A stretch of DNA of 64,000 bases from Vombatus ursinus (Eukaryota > Chordata > Mammalia > Diprotodontia > Vombatidae), in assembly GCF_900497805.2 (NCBI RefSeq), contig NW_020954588.1, positions 7,484,464 through 7,548,463 of the forward strand, read 5' to 3'. Positions 20,683 to 32,365 of the stretch are shown here, one piece after another. Within the stretch, counting starts at the first letter, position 1, and each line of letters starts with the position of its first letter. The notes under the pieces are model-generated. The model was not told where the DNA came from and searched no databases. It saw only the letters and a program-made list of their open reading frames with translations. A program made the translations under genes and the position numbers.

Positions 20683-21627
20683 CAGATGTGTATGGTTCAT
20701 AACATGATGTAACTTGTTTGCTGATTTTGAATAGGCCACCTCAATTCAGTTTCATTATTCTTAAAATAAAGATGGTAGGATGGTTTGGTTGGCTATGTAC
20801 TCTGCTTAGGTATTCAGGATAGCCACCATCTATATAGTAAATACACCGTCAGATGGACACTCCCTCCATTCCCTTCCCTCCCCAATACAACTCACAGAAG
20901 CAAATAAAAAAAAAAACCAAACCTCTACATAGCCAGCAATTTACTTTCTAAAATAGGAAAAGTACAGGGTGTGGTTTTCAGGGATTTTAGTTCTTCAGTC
21001 AGTGTCTATCTAAATTGTGTTAACTTTCCTTAGAATCTTTTGGATGAAATTGTCTCTTCACGAAATTATATTCAGCATCAAAACCCAACAATTCCAAGGA
21101 GATGTATCCCAATTGCTTTCTTTCTTTCCAATGATCCCTCCCATTAAACACAACAAAGTATGTTCATACTGAATGACCTCCATTCCTCCTAAATACTTAA
21201 TGTTCCTAGACACTGTTCCAAAACAGTAGAAATGAATAAATTGCCACAGTTTTATACTGGCATTATCCAAACACTTGGAAGTTTGATACAATCAAGTATC
21301 CCATGGGACAACAAGGAAGAACATGTAACAAAAGGGCTTAGCCATTCTACCCATCCAGTCTTGCTCTGCCTTCAGTATGGATCTGACCAAGGCAGGGAGT
21401 ATAAATGTATGTGTTGGGTGAAGGAGGAAGTTGTAGGGGGTGGGGAGTTGAGATGTCATAGCTTTGATTTAGAATAGGATGAATAGTTCTGTTCTAGTAT
21501 GGAACAGTCTCAAGAAATGCTTCTGATGATGCAATTCTAGAGGTCATCCAGTTTGGGTATATTGAGTCAGGGGAGGAGAGATCATCTTTGTTCAGAAACC
21601 CTGAGGACATACAATGTCCTCAACCCA
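20683..21627. other. Mostly unique DNA
   Basis: A possible old antisense L1 3' end (CCCTTCCCTCCCCAATACAA) lies near 20855-20960, too decayed to call. The rest is unassigned. Confidence 0.35.
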
Positions 21628-21745
21628 TGGATCAACAAGCATTTTAAAAGCACTTTCTATCTACCAGACTTTGAGTTAAGCAGTGGGGTATAAAGACAAC
21701 AGTCCCTGCCCTGAAAGAGTTTACAGTCTAATGGGGGTGAAGAGA
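21628..21745 (-). repeat. L2 3' UTR
   Basis: ATCAACAAGCATTTTAAAAG, AGTCCCTGCCCTGAAAGAGT and TTACAGTCTAATGGGGG are the L2 3' end in reverse. Confidence 0.8.
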
Positions 21746-21969
21746 ATCCCATAGAATGATGGTAGGCTTGGAGCAGCCTAAGGTTTCTTGGGCTGGGCCA
21801 GTTATCCCAATACAATTCTGGTCTAGAGCAGGCTCCCTTTCCCCTATCCTATTCCTTACTGGCCCACTTTAATATGGATAAACATCTTTGAGGATAAGCC
21901 AAAACCGAACATCCTTAATTAAGAGTAGAACATGTGATGAGATTCACTTCTCCGGCTGCAGCTTTATTC

Positions 21970-22098
21970 CCACTCCACAGTGAGATAAACTAAAATACAG
22001 AGATACTAAGGGATTTCCCCACAGTCACAGTCAGTAATAATTTGGAGGTAGAACCTAGGAATTCTTTATCCTGATCCTGCTCTCTGAGTGGTAGGTAA
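21970..22098 (+). repeat. MIR fragment
   Basis: ATTTCCCCACAGTCACAGTC and AGAACCTAGGAATTCTTTAT fit a decayed MIR core. Confidence 0.55.
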
Positions 22099-23475
22099 CA
22101 ACACTTGATCACTACAGGAGTGACCTCAACCCAAAACTATTAAATATCTTTTAAAGAAAGAAGTAGCCGTGTAATTATAATGATCAAATTTGGCCCAAGA
22201 GAAGAGAGAAGAAAGTACACCTCCTTCTGTTCTTTGAAGTGATGGGGGACTCTTAGCAACGGAACATTTCATACACTATTAGACTTGGTTTGATGTGGTG
22301 AGTTTGCTAACTTGCTTTTTTTTAACTTTAATTTTTTGGGGGGAGGGGTTTAGGATGTCTGGCACAATAGTGATGGGGGAGGGATAGATTTAGAAATTAA
22401 GGTAATATAAAAACAAAAGTTATCAATAAAAATGGGGGACACATTAAAAATATTGCAAAAAAGAAAGAAGCATTTCTGCTAATATTGATCATTCTGGGCA
22501 AAATCCTAATACTATTTTATACATTTTTATTACTCCAGCCTTCTCCTTTCCATCCACTTTTAGTAACTTGATCCATTTTAAACATATCATTGAGTTCCAG
22601 GATGTGAGAGAATGATTTTAGGCGGAAAAAAATTACTTGAATAGAATTCTAAGGCAAGTGTGCCAGCCCAAATTGGTAGCAATTCTCTTGTGGGCATTCA
22701 AGGCCAAGGTGATGGGAACAAGCTGTTCTATAAAAACTTGGGCTTTGTGAAGTAACCTTATCAACATCACCAATAGGGATTTAAGCACTGATCCTGATTA
22801 ACCCAAGAAAGTGTGATAGGAAATGATATTTCTGTAAAATGAAATGTTTTCAGGGCCAGATATGGATACAAGTAGTTTAGGAGAGGAGTAATTTCAGTAC
22901 TTTATTATGGATGGGCAGCTTGAAGTTCCCCTATCTTTTTTCTGTAGCAAAGGTAGAGAATTCAGAGGCATATATGTTCCCTCAGGAACTTGAACGCACA
23001 GAAATAATAATTTTAAAAGGTTTTTTTTCCCTGAAAAACAAAACTTACTATTGTAGGACCTCAGGAAGTTCTAATCTTTTATTTATTTTTCTCAAAGTGG
23101 AAGTGAAAGCATTAAAACCTTGTTCAAATTATTATCTGATTATTACTTTCAAAGCATATCACTGTGGGTTCTGGGTGCCTTGGTCAGTTTCTTGTTTGAT
23201 TAAGAAAGCCACAAGTAGACAGGTACTTTTTTTTTAAAAGTCTGAATTTAGCAGACAAAAAATAAAATGGATATTTCCATATATAGAGTAGAATAGAAAG
23301 AGAGGATTGTACACAAACTGCAGATCTCTAGATCTATTAAATGCAACTTGCTTTTAAGCATTTAAGTACAACTTGTAGCTTTCAAAGCTCTCCCGCTTGT
23401 CTTTGCTTTGTTCTGGGCTTCCTTCTTTTCTTGTCTTTGCATTAAAAAATATATCTATGACTTGATGGTCTTCTT
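22099..23475. other. Repeat-poor block of about 1.4 kb
   Basis: No recognised repeat between two repeat-rich zones. A 108-codon plus frame (22911-23237) is the longest non-repeat frame in the window but has no recognisable domain and is likely chance. Confidence 0.45.
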
Positions 23476-23559
23476 TTTTTTTTTCTTTTTGTTACCCTAT
23501 CCCTATCACTCCTTATCCTCCCATCCTACCTTTGCAAAAGGAAAAAAAAAACCCAACTC

Positions 23560-23604
<45 letters not shown>

Positions 23605-23945
23605 TATATGAACATACACATATATATATACACACACACATATATGAACACATGCACACATATGGGCAAAACAAATTCCCACGTTGGCCATGTTCCAAAA
23701 AATGTATGCCTTATTTTGCATCTTGAGTCCATCTTTGTCAGGGGGTGGGTAGCATGCCTTAACTTTGGTTTTCTGGAATCATAGTTCATCATTGTATTGA
23801 TCAGTATTCTCAAGTCTTTTAAAGTTTTTTTTTTTAAATAATATTGTTATTATATAAATTGTTTTCCAGGTTCTGTTCACTTCACTCTGTATCAGTTCAT
23901 GCAATTCTTCCCAGCTATCTCTAAAATCTGGGCAGTTACATTTAA
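23476..23945 (-). mobile_element. L1 3' end split by a microsatellite
   Basis: Antisense L1 3' UTR and ORF2 tail: CTCCCATCCTACC, CAAATTCCCACGTTGGCCAT, TTCTGTTCACTTCACTCTGT and CAATTCTTCCCAGC. The interior is expanded by (TA)n/(CA)n at 23562-23665. Short frames over that array are Y/I repeats, not proteins. Confidence 0.75.
23562..23665. repeat. (TA)n/(CA)n microsatellite
   Basis: Alternating TA then mixed CACACA/TATATA blocks. Confidence 0.95.
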
Positions 23946-23982
23946 AAGAAAGTGCATTTTTAAAATTGCCAGACCTCAAGAT

Positions 23983-24202
23983 TTGTGTGTGAGTGCATGC
24001 ACGTGAGTATGTGTGTTTATACATGTGTGCATGTGTGTGCAGGTGTGTGGTATAGTTATCTGGGGCATGTTTGTGTGCGAGCGCGGATGTGTGTGAGTGT
24101 GTTTGGTGTGTGCCAGAGTGTATATGTGAGTGTATTTGTATATGTGTGAGTATACATGTATGTATATGTGTGATTGTATGTATGTATACATACATATGTA
24201 GG
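23983..24202. repeat. Degenerate (TG)n array
   Basis: Interrupted TG/TATG units over about 220 bases. The minus frames of 71-152 codons here are H/T/Y-rich readings of the array. Confidence 0.95.
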
Positions 24203-24221
24203 GAGAACCTGACTTGATACT

Positions 24222-24362
24222 TCATTGTCATAGGCAACTCCTGAGGAGGAAACTTCCTCTACCAATTCATCTCTGTGCCTGCTTTGCAAAGTATGTAGTT
24301 TTAGAGAGCTGACTGGGACATGGAGAAGTTAAACAAAGTGCCTGGGTTACACCACCAGTGTG
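24222..24362 (-). repeat. WALLSI-like SINE, first part
   Basis: CCTCTACCAATTCATCTCTG, TGCTTTGCAAAGTATGTAG and TTAGAGAGCTGACTGGGACA are the reversed 3' half of the SINE at 4785. The copy resumes at 24683 after a nested SINE. Confidence 0.7.
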
Positions 24363-24365
24363 TGT

Positions 24366-24618
24366 TACTAAGCAGCTAGGTGGCTTAGTGAACAGAGCAC
24401 TGGGCCTGGAGTCAGAAAGACCCAAGTTCACATTCGGCCTTAGATACTTATTAGCTGTGTGACCCTAGGCAAGTCCTCTGTCTCCCTCAGGTGCCTCATC
24501 TGTAAAATGGGGACAATAATAGCACCTCTCTCCCAGGGTTGTTCTGAGATAATATTTGTAGAGAGTGTAGCACAGTCCCTGGCACATAGCTGGTACTTAA
24601 TAAATGCTTATTTCTGTC
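24366..24618 (+). repeat. MAR1-type SINE nested in another SINE
   Basis: AGCAGCTAGGTGGCTTAGTG head, TGTGTGACCCTAGGCAAGTC, GTAAAATGGGGACAATAATA and TGGTACTTAATAAATGC. Splits the older reverse SINE 24222-24738. Confidence 0.92.
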
Positions 24619-24682
24619 CTTGCTCCTCTGTCCTTATCTCCCCATCTCCCTTCTTCCCTCTCTTTCCTTCCTTCCAGAGATG

Positions 24683-24738
24683 GCAATTGAACCCAGGTTT
24701 TCCTGACTGATGCCTATTCTCTGTCTAATATGCCACAA
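24683..24738 (-). repeat. WALLSI-like SINE, second part
   Basis: AATTGAACCCAGGTTTTCCT continues the head of the element interrupted at 24362. Confidence 0.65.
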
Positions 24739-24782
24739 AAAAAAGAGGCGGGATGTTTGAAGGACACCCAGTATAAAAAACA

Positions 24783-25862
24783 GAATCACAAAATAGGAAA
24801 ACTGGAAGGGACCTCAGAGGCCAGCCTCTGCCTGGCCAAGCAGCTGTTCTACTATAAGCTGACAACAGTCAAAAAACCTCTGCTTTGAAAGCTTTGGTTC
24901 AAGTAGAACCTATTTTCTCCCGATGTAGTTCATTTTGCTCTTGGGTAGCCTTAAAGATGAGGAAGGGTTTTCCTGACATAGAACAGAAATGTCCTATCTC
25001 TAATTTCTACCTACTGTTCCCCCTTCTTCCATATGGAGCTAAATAGAAAAAATTCTAGTCCTAGATATGATTTTGTTCAGTCGTTTTTCAGTGGTGTCCA
25101 ACTCTTCGTGACCCCATTTGGGGGTTTTCTTGGCAAATATACTGGAGTAGTTGGCCATTTCCTTCTCCAACTCATTTTACAGATGAGGAAACTGAGGCAA
25201 ACAGTTAAGTGACTTGCCTAGGGTCACACAGCTACTAAGTATGAGTCCAGATTCGAAATCAGGAAAATGAGTCTTCCTCATTCCAGGCTGTGAGTTGCTA
25301 CTGTGCCACCTTCCAGATATGATAGCCCTTCATCTATTTAATATCAGCTATCATATCCCCTCTGAGCTTTCTTCTCATGGGTAAATATCCCAGGTTGTTT
25401 CAGTTCATCCTTGAATGGATGGTATAGTATTCAGTAACCTCACTACCATCTTGGTTTTCCTTCTCTGAATGTTACCTAACTTATCAATGTTCTTCCTAAA
25501 ATGCAGCATCAGAAATGTATACAGTACTAGAAATGTGGTATGGCTTGAGTAGAGTATAGGCTAACTGTAGCACCTCCTTCACTCTTGCTGCTAGGTCTCA
25601 GTGCAACCTAAGGTTACATTAGCGTTGTGGTTGCCAGGCCACACTGTTGACTCATTTTGATCCAGTAGTCCATGAAAACACCCAGATCTATTTCTCATGA
25701 ACTATCATGTAGCCATGCCTTCCCTATCCTGTATTTGTGGACTTGATGTTTAAAAAAAACAACAAATATTTACATTATCCTCTATTGAATTCTATGCTCT
25801 TAGATTCAGCCCATCATTCTACCCTGTGTTAAGATTTCTTTGCATCATCACTCTCTCACTCT
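24783..25862 (-). mobile_element. CR1/L3 LINE 3' region
   Basis: The 3' end lies on the left (TGGAAGGGACCTCAGAGGCC). Then, in reverse order of the family: TCCTAAAATGCAGCATC, GTTGACTCATTTTGATCCAG, CTATTGAATTCTATGCTCTT and CAGCCCATCATTCTACC. Split by a SINE at 25072-25314. Non-coding and old. Confidence 0.85.
25072..25314 (-). repeat. MAR1-type SINE nested in CR1
   Basis: GGTGTCCAACTCTTCGTGAC to GCTACTGTGCCACC. AGATATGAT flanks it at 25063-25071 and 25315-25323 (9-bp target duplication). Confidence 0.93.
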
Positions 25863-26545
25863 GGACTCTCAGTTCATCATCTTCCTAGACTACATGTCTA
25901 CTTTACCTCAGCCAGCCACGCTGTAGACCTCATTACCCCAAACTGCTCCTTTCTGTGACTTGGAAATCTAAAATTCCCCTTTCATTACGTTCACCTTTTC
26001 ATCATTGTCTTCATCTCACTCCCCCAAACCTATTTATCACTACCTAGGCTTTCTCCTTGTTTTCCCAGCCCATCCCCCCTGATCTAGCCATACTTTTCTC
26101 TCTCCATAGTTTTGACCTAATAGTTAACCAGTTCAGTTATGTACTGTCTTCCAACTTCGATTTCTTCATCCTCTTGTCCTGACATTCATAACTTCCCAGT
26201 CCATTCGCCTCCCTTTGTTCCATTCTCTCCAACCACACCAACCCTACTCTGGTTCAGTCCCTTATTACCTCTCACCTGGATTACTGTAATAACCTCCTAA
26301 TTAATTGGCCTTTCTGCTTCCAGTTTCTCCTCCAGTCTGTCTTCCACCCAGCTGCCAAAGTAAAGAATGATTCTAACTTCACAGCTTGAAAATCTTCAAT
26401 GACTCCTTCCTCCTCCCTCTAAGACAAAATACCGATCCCTTACCTTGGCATAGGTACCAACCTGCCTTTCCAGACTTGTTTCATATTACTCCCCTTTACA
26501 CACTCAATATTCCTGACAACCTAGCCTCCCAATCTCATCATTTAT
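25863..26545 (+). mobile_element. L2 ORF2 fragment
   Basis: ATTACCTCTCACCTGGATTA, TGTAATAACCTCCTAATTAA, CCACCCAGCTGCCAAAG and AAATACCGATCCCTTACC follow the late part of L2 ORF2 in sense order. Decayed, truncated at both ends. Confidence 0.75.
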
Positions 26546-26599
26546 AAACTCACAGAAGTTTGCATGTGGGTGAAATCTCAGAGGCCATTTATTCCACAA

Positions 26600-26935
26600 A
26601 GGTCTGCTTGTCTCATTGGCAGATGACAGAAAGCCCAACTGGGCAGGATAGCTAACATTAGGTGCCAGATTCATGATCCAAAAAGATGAGAACGAGCTGG
26701 AATGATAGACTGGATTTAATGAGGTTAAACTTCATAGAGGCACCTGAGAATTCTCAGGCTCCTAGAAATTAGCTTCATAAGCACAGGCTAAGTGATATCT
26801 AGGCAGATAACAGTTCATCTGTGATCTTGTGATCAGAAAAAAGGCTGGGCAGTTTTAGTAAACTGTACAACAATAGTGTTAAATGGTGGTCTCCAATTTA
26901 ACATTAATCTAAGACTTCATTAAGAGAGCCACTGT
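26600..26935 (+). mobile_element. CR1/L3 LINE, part 1
   Basis: GAACGAGCTGGAATGATAGA, GGATTTAATGAGGTTAAACT and TTCATTAAGAGAGCCACTGT are CR1/L3 3' region words in sense order. Continues at 27913 after an L1 insertion. Confidence 0.75.
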
Positions 26936-27912
26936 AATATGACAAAAAAAGAAAACATTGGATGTCAGAGGGGATGTAGGAAAACTGGGACACTATTCAC
27001 TGTTGGTGGAGTTGTGAACTGATCCAATCATTCTAGAGAACAATTTGGAAATATGCCCAAAGGGCCATAAAACTGTGCATACCGTTTGATCCAGCAATAC
27101 CACTGCTAGGTCTATATCCCAAAGCTTTCAAGAAAAAGGGAAAAGGACCTATTTGTACAAAAATATTTGTAATGGCTTTTTTTGTGATGGCTAAGAATTG
27201 GAAATAAAAGGGACACCCATCAGTTGGGGAATGGCTAACAAGTTGTGGTATATGATTGTAATGAAATATTATTTTGCTATAAGAAATGACAAGCAGAATG
27301 ATTTCAGAAAAACCTGGAAAGACTTGCATGAACTGATGGATAGTGAAGTGAACAGAATGAGGACAATGTTGTACACAGTAACAGCAACGTTGTGCAATGA
27401 CTAACTATGATATACTTATCTCTTCTTAGCAATACAATGATCCAAGACAATCCCAAAGGACTAATGATGAAGCATACTATCCGCCTCCAGAGAAAGAACT
27501 GATATTGTTTGAATACAGACTGAAGCATGCTATTTTTCACTTAATTATTTCATTTTTTTCTTTTATTCAAGTCTTCTTGTCCAAAATGACTAATATGGAA
27601 ATGTTTTACATAATTACCCATATATAACCTGTATCTGATTATTTCCTGTCTCAGGAAGGGGCAAGGGGAGGGAAGGAGGAAGGTATAGAATTTGAAACTC
27701 AAGGGGCAGCTAGGTGGTGCAGTGGATAGAGCACCAGTCCTGGATCCAGGAGGACCTGAGTTCAAATCCAGCCTCAGACACATAACACTTACGAGCTGTG
27801 TGACCCTGGGCAAGTCACTTAACCCAATTGCATAGTTCCCCCCCCACAAAAAAAGAATTTGGAACTCAAAACTTTAAATAAAAATGTTAAAAAGTTGAAA
27901 AAAAAACAAATA
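26936..27912 (+). mobile_element. 5'-truncated L1 with 3' end, nested in CR1
   Basis: Carries the end of ORF2 (plus translation ISWGMANKLWYMIVMKYYFA then FRKTWKDLHELMDSEVNRM, typical of the L1 ORF2p C-terminus), a 3' UTR with GGCAAGGGGAGGGAAGGAGG, and an A-rich tail. A young SINE interrupts the 3' UTR. GAGAGCCACTGT (26924-26935) and GAGAACCATTGT (27913-27924) are a diverged target duplication, 10 of 12 matching. Frameshifts present; inactive. Confidence 0.9.
27703..27853 (+). repeat. WSINE-type SINE nested in L1
   Basis: Full-length young SINE: GGGGCAGCTAGGTGGTGCAG head (A-box-like), GAGTTCAAATCC (B-box-like), TGTGTGACCCTGGGCAAGTC and a short A tail. The duplication AGAATTTGAAACTCAA (27687-27702) recurs at 27854-27869 with one change. 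Confidence 0.96.
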
Positions 27913-28440
27913 GAGAACCATTGTGTCTAGAATGAGGGAAGTAATAATCGAGACATATTCTTCCCTCATTAGACTGCTTCGGGAGTGCTGTGTCCATTTC
28001 TGGCCTCCACATTTTCAGAAGGGCATAGGCAAGGCAGAGGATGACTGGACTGGTAAGGAGCCTGGGCAACATGCCATGGATGGATTGAACAGAGAAGCCT
28101 GGAGAAGAGAGAAACTCAGGGAAGATAGAATAATTATCTTCTATTATTTGGAAGTCTTTGATGGGGAACGGGTTTAGATGGGTTCTACTCTGCCTTAAAG
28201 GATAGACAGAACTAGGGACAATGTATGGGAATTATGAGCCAGATTTCAGCAGGATGCAAAGAAAAATGAGCCAACAGAGCTTTGTAAAAGTGGAATGGAC
28301 TGACTCAGGAGGTAGTGGGCCTCTCTTCCCCCGACATAAACACTCTGTTGGTTTTTAGGTAGAAGTGTAATGATCTCTTACTTGTGACATTATAGAGGAA
28401 AGTTGTTTTAGGTGTAACTTGTATTGATGGCCTCGGTGAT
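27913..28440 (+). mobile_element. CR1/L3 LINE, part 2
   Basis: GTGTCTAGAATGAGGGAAGT, GTGCTGTGTCCATTTCTGGC, AGAAGCCTGGAGAAGAGAGA, AGAACTAGGGACAATG and AAAGTGGAATGGACTGACTC continue the CR1 order of 26600-26935. Confidence 0.85.
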
Positions 28441-29100
28441 GCCTTCCAATTCTTGGAATCTGTGGGAGTTAGGGGGAGGGGAAGAATGATTTAAGTAAAG
28501 TAGTTGTAGTTAGATGGCAAATTGGATGTTTGAATTATTTCCGAGATTTCAAAAAAAATTGTGATAGATGACTTTTTATATCAGAAGAAAACATCATCAT
28601 TAATTCACATTAAGTAGACTTTGGAAAGGTTTACAACAATGAAAAGAATGTATTACTGGCTCTCAAGATGCATGCCATCCCACTACAAGGTAGCTTTCTG
28701 TAAATATGCTCAAGTGTGTCTTGAAGCATGCATATCATCTAGGTTTAAGTTTAGGAATGCTTGGTGGTACCTAACTCCAGGTCAGGTTATTCTTTTAAAA
28801 GATTTCTTGTATGCATGCAATGTCCTAAGCACTTCTGAGCAAACAGTTCTCCTTACTGGTTTGCTTATAAGCTATGGCAACCCAAACACAGACTTCAATG
28901 CATTATTATCGATGGAAGATTTTTATGGAGATTTCTAAAATTAGCCAGGTAGCTGTGGCACTTTTTGAATGTAATGGCTTTGATTTGGGCCTAATTGTGC
29001 TGCTTCCAAGATTAAATAGTAATAGATTCACGTAGGAAGGTAATTAAGGAAGGCCTTGTCTTTTCTTCATGGGTCCATTTGCCATTTTAAATAGCAGCTT
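28441..29100. other. Repeat-free block with a 105-codon frame
   Basis: No recognised repeat for about 660 bases. A plus frame at 28621-28938 encodes a 105-residue peptide with several Cys and aromatic residues but no domain, signal peptide or transmembrane segment I recognise. Its first ATG has a weak context. It could be chance, a decayed exon or part of a conserved non-coding element. Confidence 0.4.
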
Positions 29101-30185
29101 TGATCAAATTTTTAAAAAATCAATGTTTTATTGATTTTTTTCTTTTAAAAAATTAGTGTTTTTGACAAATGACTCTTTTCCTTCCCTTCTCTTCTTCCTT
29201 TCTCCTCTCCCCTTCTATGTAACAAAACAAATCATCCCACTGGATGTGTCATAAAACATATGCATTTCTTACACCTACATTCTACCATCTCTCTGGTATT
29301 TCATCATTAGCCAACAGAAATCATCAATAGGTACTATATTAAAAAAAACCAAACCATAGGATCCGGAAGAGACCTCAAAAAATCGTTTAGTCTAACCCTC
29401 TCTGTTTATGACTAAGGAAACTGAGGCCTAGGGAATTTGAATGACTTACCCACAGTTATTCAGGCAGTAAGTGTCCAAGGCAAAGGTAGTTCTCAGATTC
29501 CTGAGCTAGTGTTCTTTCTACTTTGGCATCTAGCCTTCAACTTTTTTTTTATAGACATCAACTTCTGATGTCTTTCAATGTTACTTTCCTTTAAATTATT
29601 ACGATCATTGTATGTACATTGCCCTCCAAATTCTACTTAACTCAGCATCAATTCATACAAGATTTCCCAAGTTGCTTTGAATTTTTTATATTTACCCTTT
29701 CTTCTGACATAATGTTATTCTATTACTTTCATATAGCAGAGATTTGTTTAGCCCTTCCCTGGTCATTTAACATCTGTATTCCTCTTAGTTCTTTGCTTCT
29801 ACAAAAAGTGCTACTATAATACGTATTTTTTTAATATATGAGATTTTTAACTCTGACTTTGGCCTCCTGGGATTAATCCCAGTGGGGTTTCAGTTTCACT
29901 GAGTTAAAGCTTTTGTACAATTTGGTGACTTTAGTATGATTGCAAATTGTCTTAAAGGACTTTTAGACCAATTCACAACTCCACCTTCAGGGTCATAGGG
30001 CCCCTTCCTTTCCATAGCCCTTCCCAGATTTGCCATTTTCATCCTTGGTCACCTTTGCCAATCTGATCTGTGTTGCATTTGGATTTCCAGATGGCGACTG
30101 ATTTTTGTCTTGAAGTTGCAAAATGAAGCTGCTAATATTCCTGTTGCTACAAAGGCATATCTTTAAAAAAAACTTATCCAAATAG
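29101..30185 (-). mobile_element. Old L1 3' end, split by a MIR
   Basis: The 3' end is on the left (AATCAATGTTTTATTGATTT). After the MIR it resumes with TTAACTCAGCATCAATTCAT, GATTTCCCAAGTTGC, TACAAAAAGTGCTACTATAA and GACCAATTCACAACTCCACC, antisense to the last part of ORF2. Very decayed. Confidence 0.75.
29345..29535 (+). repeat. MIR/THER inside old L1
   Basis: CATAGGATCCGGAAGAGACC, AGGAAACTGAGGCCTAGGGA and GTGTTCTTTCTACTTTGGCA. It lies between two parts of one L1 copy, so it inserted after that L1. Confidence 0.75.
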
Positions 30186-30214
30186 TTTTCCTAAATAATA
30201 TTCTACTGTCGATA

Positions 30215-31738
30215 TCCAGCATTGATATCAGAGAATCACAGAAGCTTACAGTGGGCAAGGATGATAGAGGCTATTTAAGTCCAAATCATGGTTGAACAAA
30301 AATACCTTTTATAATAACATCCCTAATAAAAGGTTATCAGTTTTGCTTAATATTCCCAGTTCAACCAGTCTTTATGTGGTTTGGTCTTGAGAGGAACTTA
30401 TCTATTCTGATCATGGTCCTCTGTACATTCTTCACTTTATTCATACCCTTCTTAAAACATGGCGCCCAGAAGTAAACATAGTACTCCAGCTGTGGCCCGA
30501 CCAGGGTGGAGCAAGCTATCACAGGACTATCCTCACTCTAAACTTGGACACTGCTTCCCTTAATGTAGCTAATACATTCACTTTTTTGATTACCAGGTCT
30601 TAACTACCAATGATTACTGTGCTGGTAGCTCCCTTAGGTCTTTTTCACATGGTCTCTTTTCCAGCCCCGCCTACCCACCTTATACTGTTATCATTGATTT
30701 TTTTTTTTTAAATCCAAGGATTTATTTTTCCTTAATAAATGTTACCTAGTTAGATTTGCCCAAGGCAAAGATATTTTTGGGCACTGATTCTGTCATCCAA
30801 TGTGTTTGCCACTCTGCATAACACATTGTCATCTCTGTGTTGGATGAGCATGCCTTCTGTGTCTTCATCTAAACTACTGATAAAAATATTAAGCAGTACA
30901 GAGCCAAACTCAGTTACCTGGGTCACTCTATAAGATATCATCCCAACATGACATTTGTTGGAGTAATGTCTATTTGTAAAGCACTTGGTACAGTGTCTGG
31001 CACGTAGTAGGTGCTATATGAATGCTAGCTCTTGTTACTATTACCCTTCCAGTCCAGGCATTCAACCAGCTCTGAACAATGTCTAACCTTACTTTCATCT
31101 AAATCCTATCTCTCTATCTTGTCTGTAAGAATAGCGAGAGAAATTGTGTCAAATACTGTGCTAAAATCTGGATAAACTACACTCACAGCCTTCCTCTGAT
31201 CTACCAGGGAAGTATTCCCATTAAAAAAAGGAAATGAAGTTAGTATGGTATAACCGATGTTTATAAAGCCAGACTAGCTCTTTGTGATAATTACTGTGCT
31301 GCCTAGATTTGTGTCAGCTTTGTGTTTGGCAAGCATGCTTTCTATGGCTTCATCCAAGTAAGATATTAAACAGCATTCTTGGATTCTGTGAAAATTTTCA
31401 TTAGCCATCCCTTTGATTTTTTTTTTTTTTTTTCGCCCAGTCAAGTTTGTAGGTTCTGTTCTCGGCCATTAAAAGAAGAAAAGAAAACATTGGAGTATTT
31501 GTCCTCTAATTCTGGGGTACTTTCCCCTTCTTTGTTGTCTTTCAGAGATTACTACCATATTATTCATTTCTTTCAGTACCCTGGGATATAGTTCATCTGG
31601 ATCCATTGACTTGAATGAAAACAAGACAGCAAGGTGCTTTCTTACTATCTTCCTACTTGTCTTTGATTTTGACTCCTTGTTAGCCATTTTTCTTTGTTCC
31701 TAAGTACAAAGATCGATCTCTTTGACAGAGGATATGAT
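30215..31738 (-). mobile_element. Long CR1/L3 LINE copy
   Basis: Longest CR1 here (about 1.5 kb). From the 3' end on the left: GAGAATCACAGAAGC, CTTAAAACATGGCGCCCAGA, CTCCAGCTGTGGCCCGACCA, TCTGTCATCCAATGTGTTTG, GAGCATGCCTTCTGTG, TTCAACCAGCTCTGAACA, TACTGTGCTAAAATCTGG, then GGGATATAGTTCATCTGGAT. No long frame. A SINE tail interrupts it at 30958. Confidence 0.88.
30958..31052 (+). repeat. SINE 3' fragment in CR1
   Basis: TTGTAAAGCACTTGGTACAG, TGTCTGGCACGTAGTAGGTG and ATATGAATGCTAGCTCTTGT are the alternative MAR1 3' part only. Confidence 0.85.
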
Positions 31739-32124
31739 CTATCTACATAAATACTACATGTGATGTCATATATTTTCATTTCGTCCTGTGTTTTTATGAT
31801 TATAGCTGTGCTCTAAGATAGAACTGGAAGCTGTTAGAGATACATTAAGGCACTGTCATTAAAAGTTAGACCGTAAGTCAACTGTCAAAACTTTACTTAT
31901 TAGAACTATCCACTAAGCAGATTATCTTCTTCCTGATGGTCTAGTATAATCCTAGGGAGACTTGGGGTCACTTTCCTTCCAAGATTAGAGTTTATCAGGC
32001 TATCCAAAAACACATCACAAGACATTGAATGTCTATAAATGATTTACTTAGTTTTGTCTTCCTGCCCTTTAGCCACTCTATCCCTTCCCCCACCTCCCAC
32101 TTCTACCTTGACCAGAAGCAAGAA
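31739..32124. other. Unique DNA
   Basis: No recognised element. Confidence 0.4.
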
Positions 32125-32365
32125 GTAGGGGAGGCAACATGAATATTGGCCTTGGAAGTTAGAGGATCTGGGTTCAAGTCTTGCCTGTCACCAGTGTCAC
32201 CTTGGACAAGTCAACCTTTCACATAGGAAGCACTTGGTAAATGTTTATTAAATTGAATTAAATTTGTGGGGCTTAGTTTCCTTATCTGTAAAATGAGGGA
32301 GTTGGATCAGAGGGCCTCAAAGTGCTTCAAGTGCTAAGTCCTAGAATCTTTGATATGTATCAGGG
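32125..32365 (+). repeat. Diverged tRNA-related SINE with internal insert
   Basis: GAGGATCTGGGTTCAAGTCT, TCACCTTGGACAAGTC, then an L2/SINE-tail-like insert near 32220-32265 (AGGAAGCACTTGGTAAATGT), then TTAGTTTCCTTATCTGTAAA and a normal end. Confidence 0.75.

Noticed and set aside
23506-24289. Several overlapping frames rich in Y/I/H/T
   Set aside because: They are readings of (TA)n, (CA)n and (TG)n arrays.
27703-27853. Possible tRNA gene, because A- and B-box-like words are present
   Set aside because: No cloverleaf; the boxes belong to the tRNA-derived head of a SINE.
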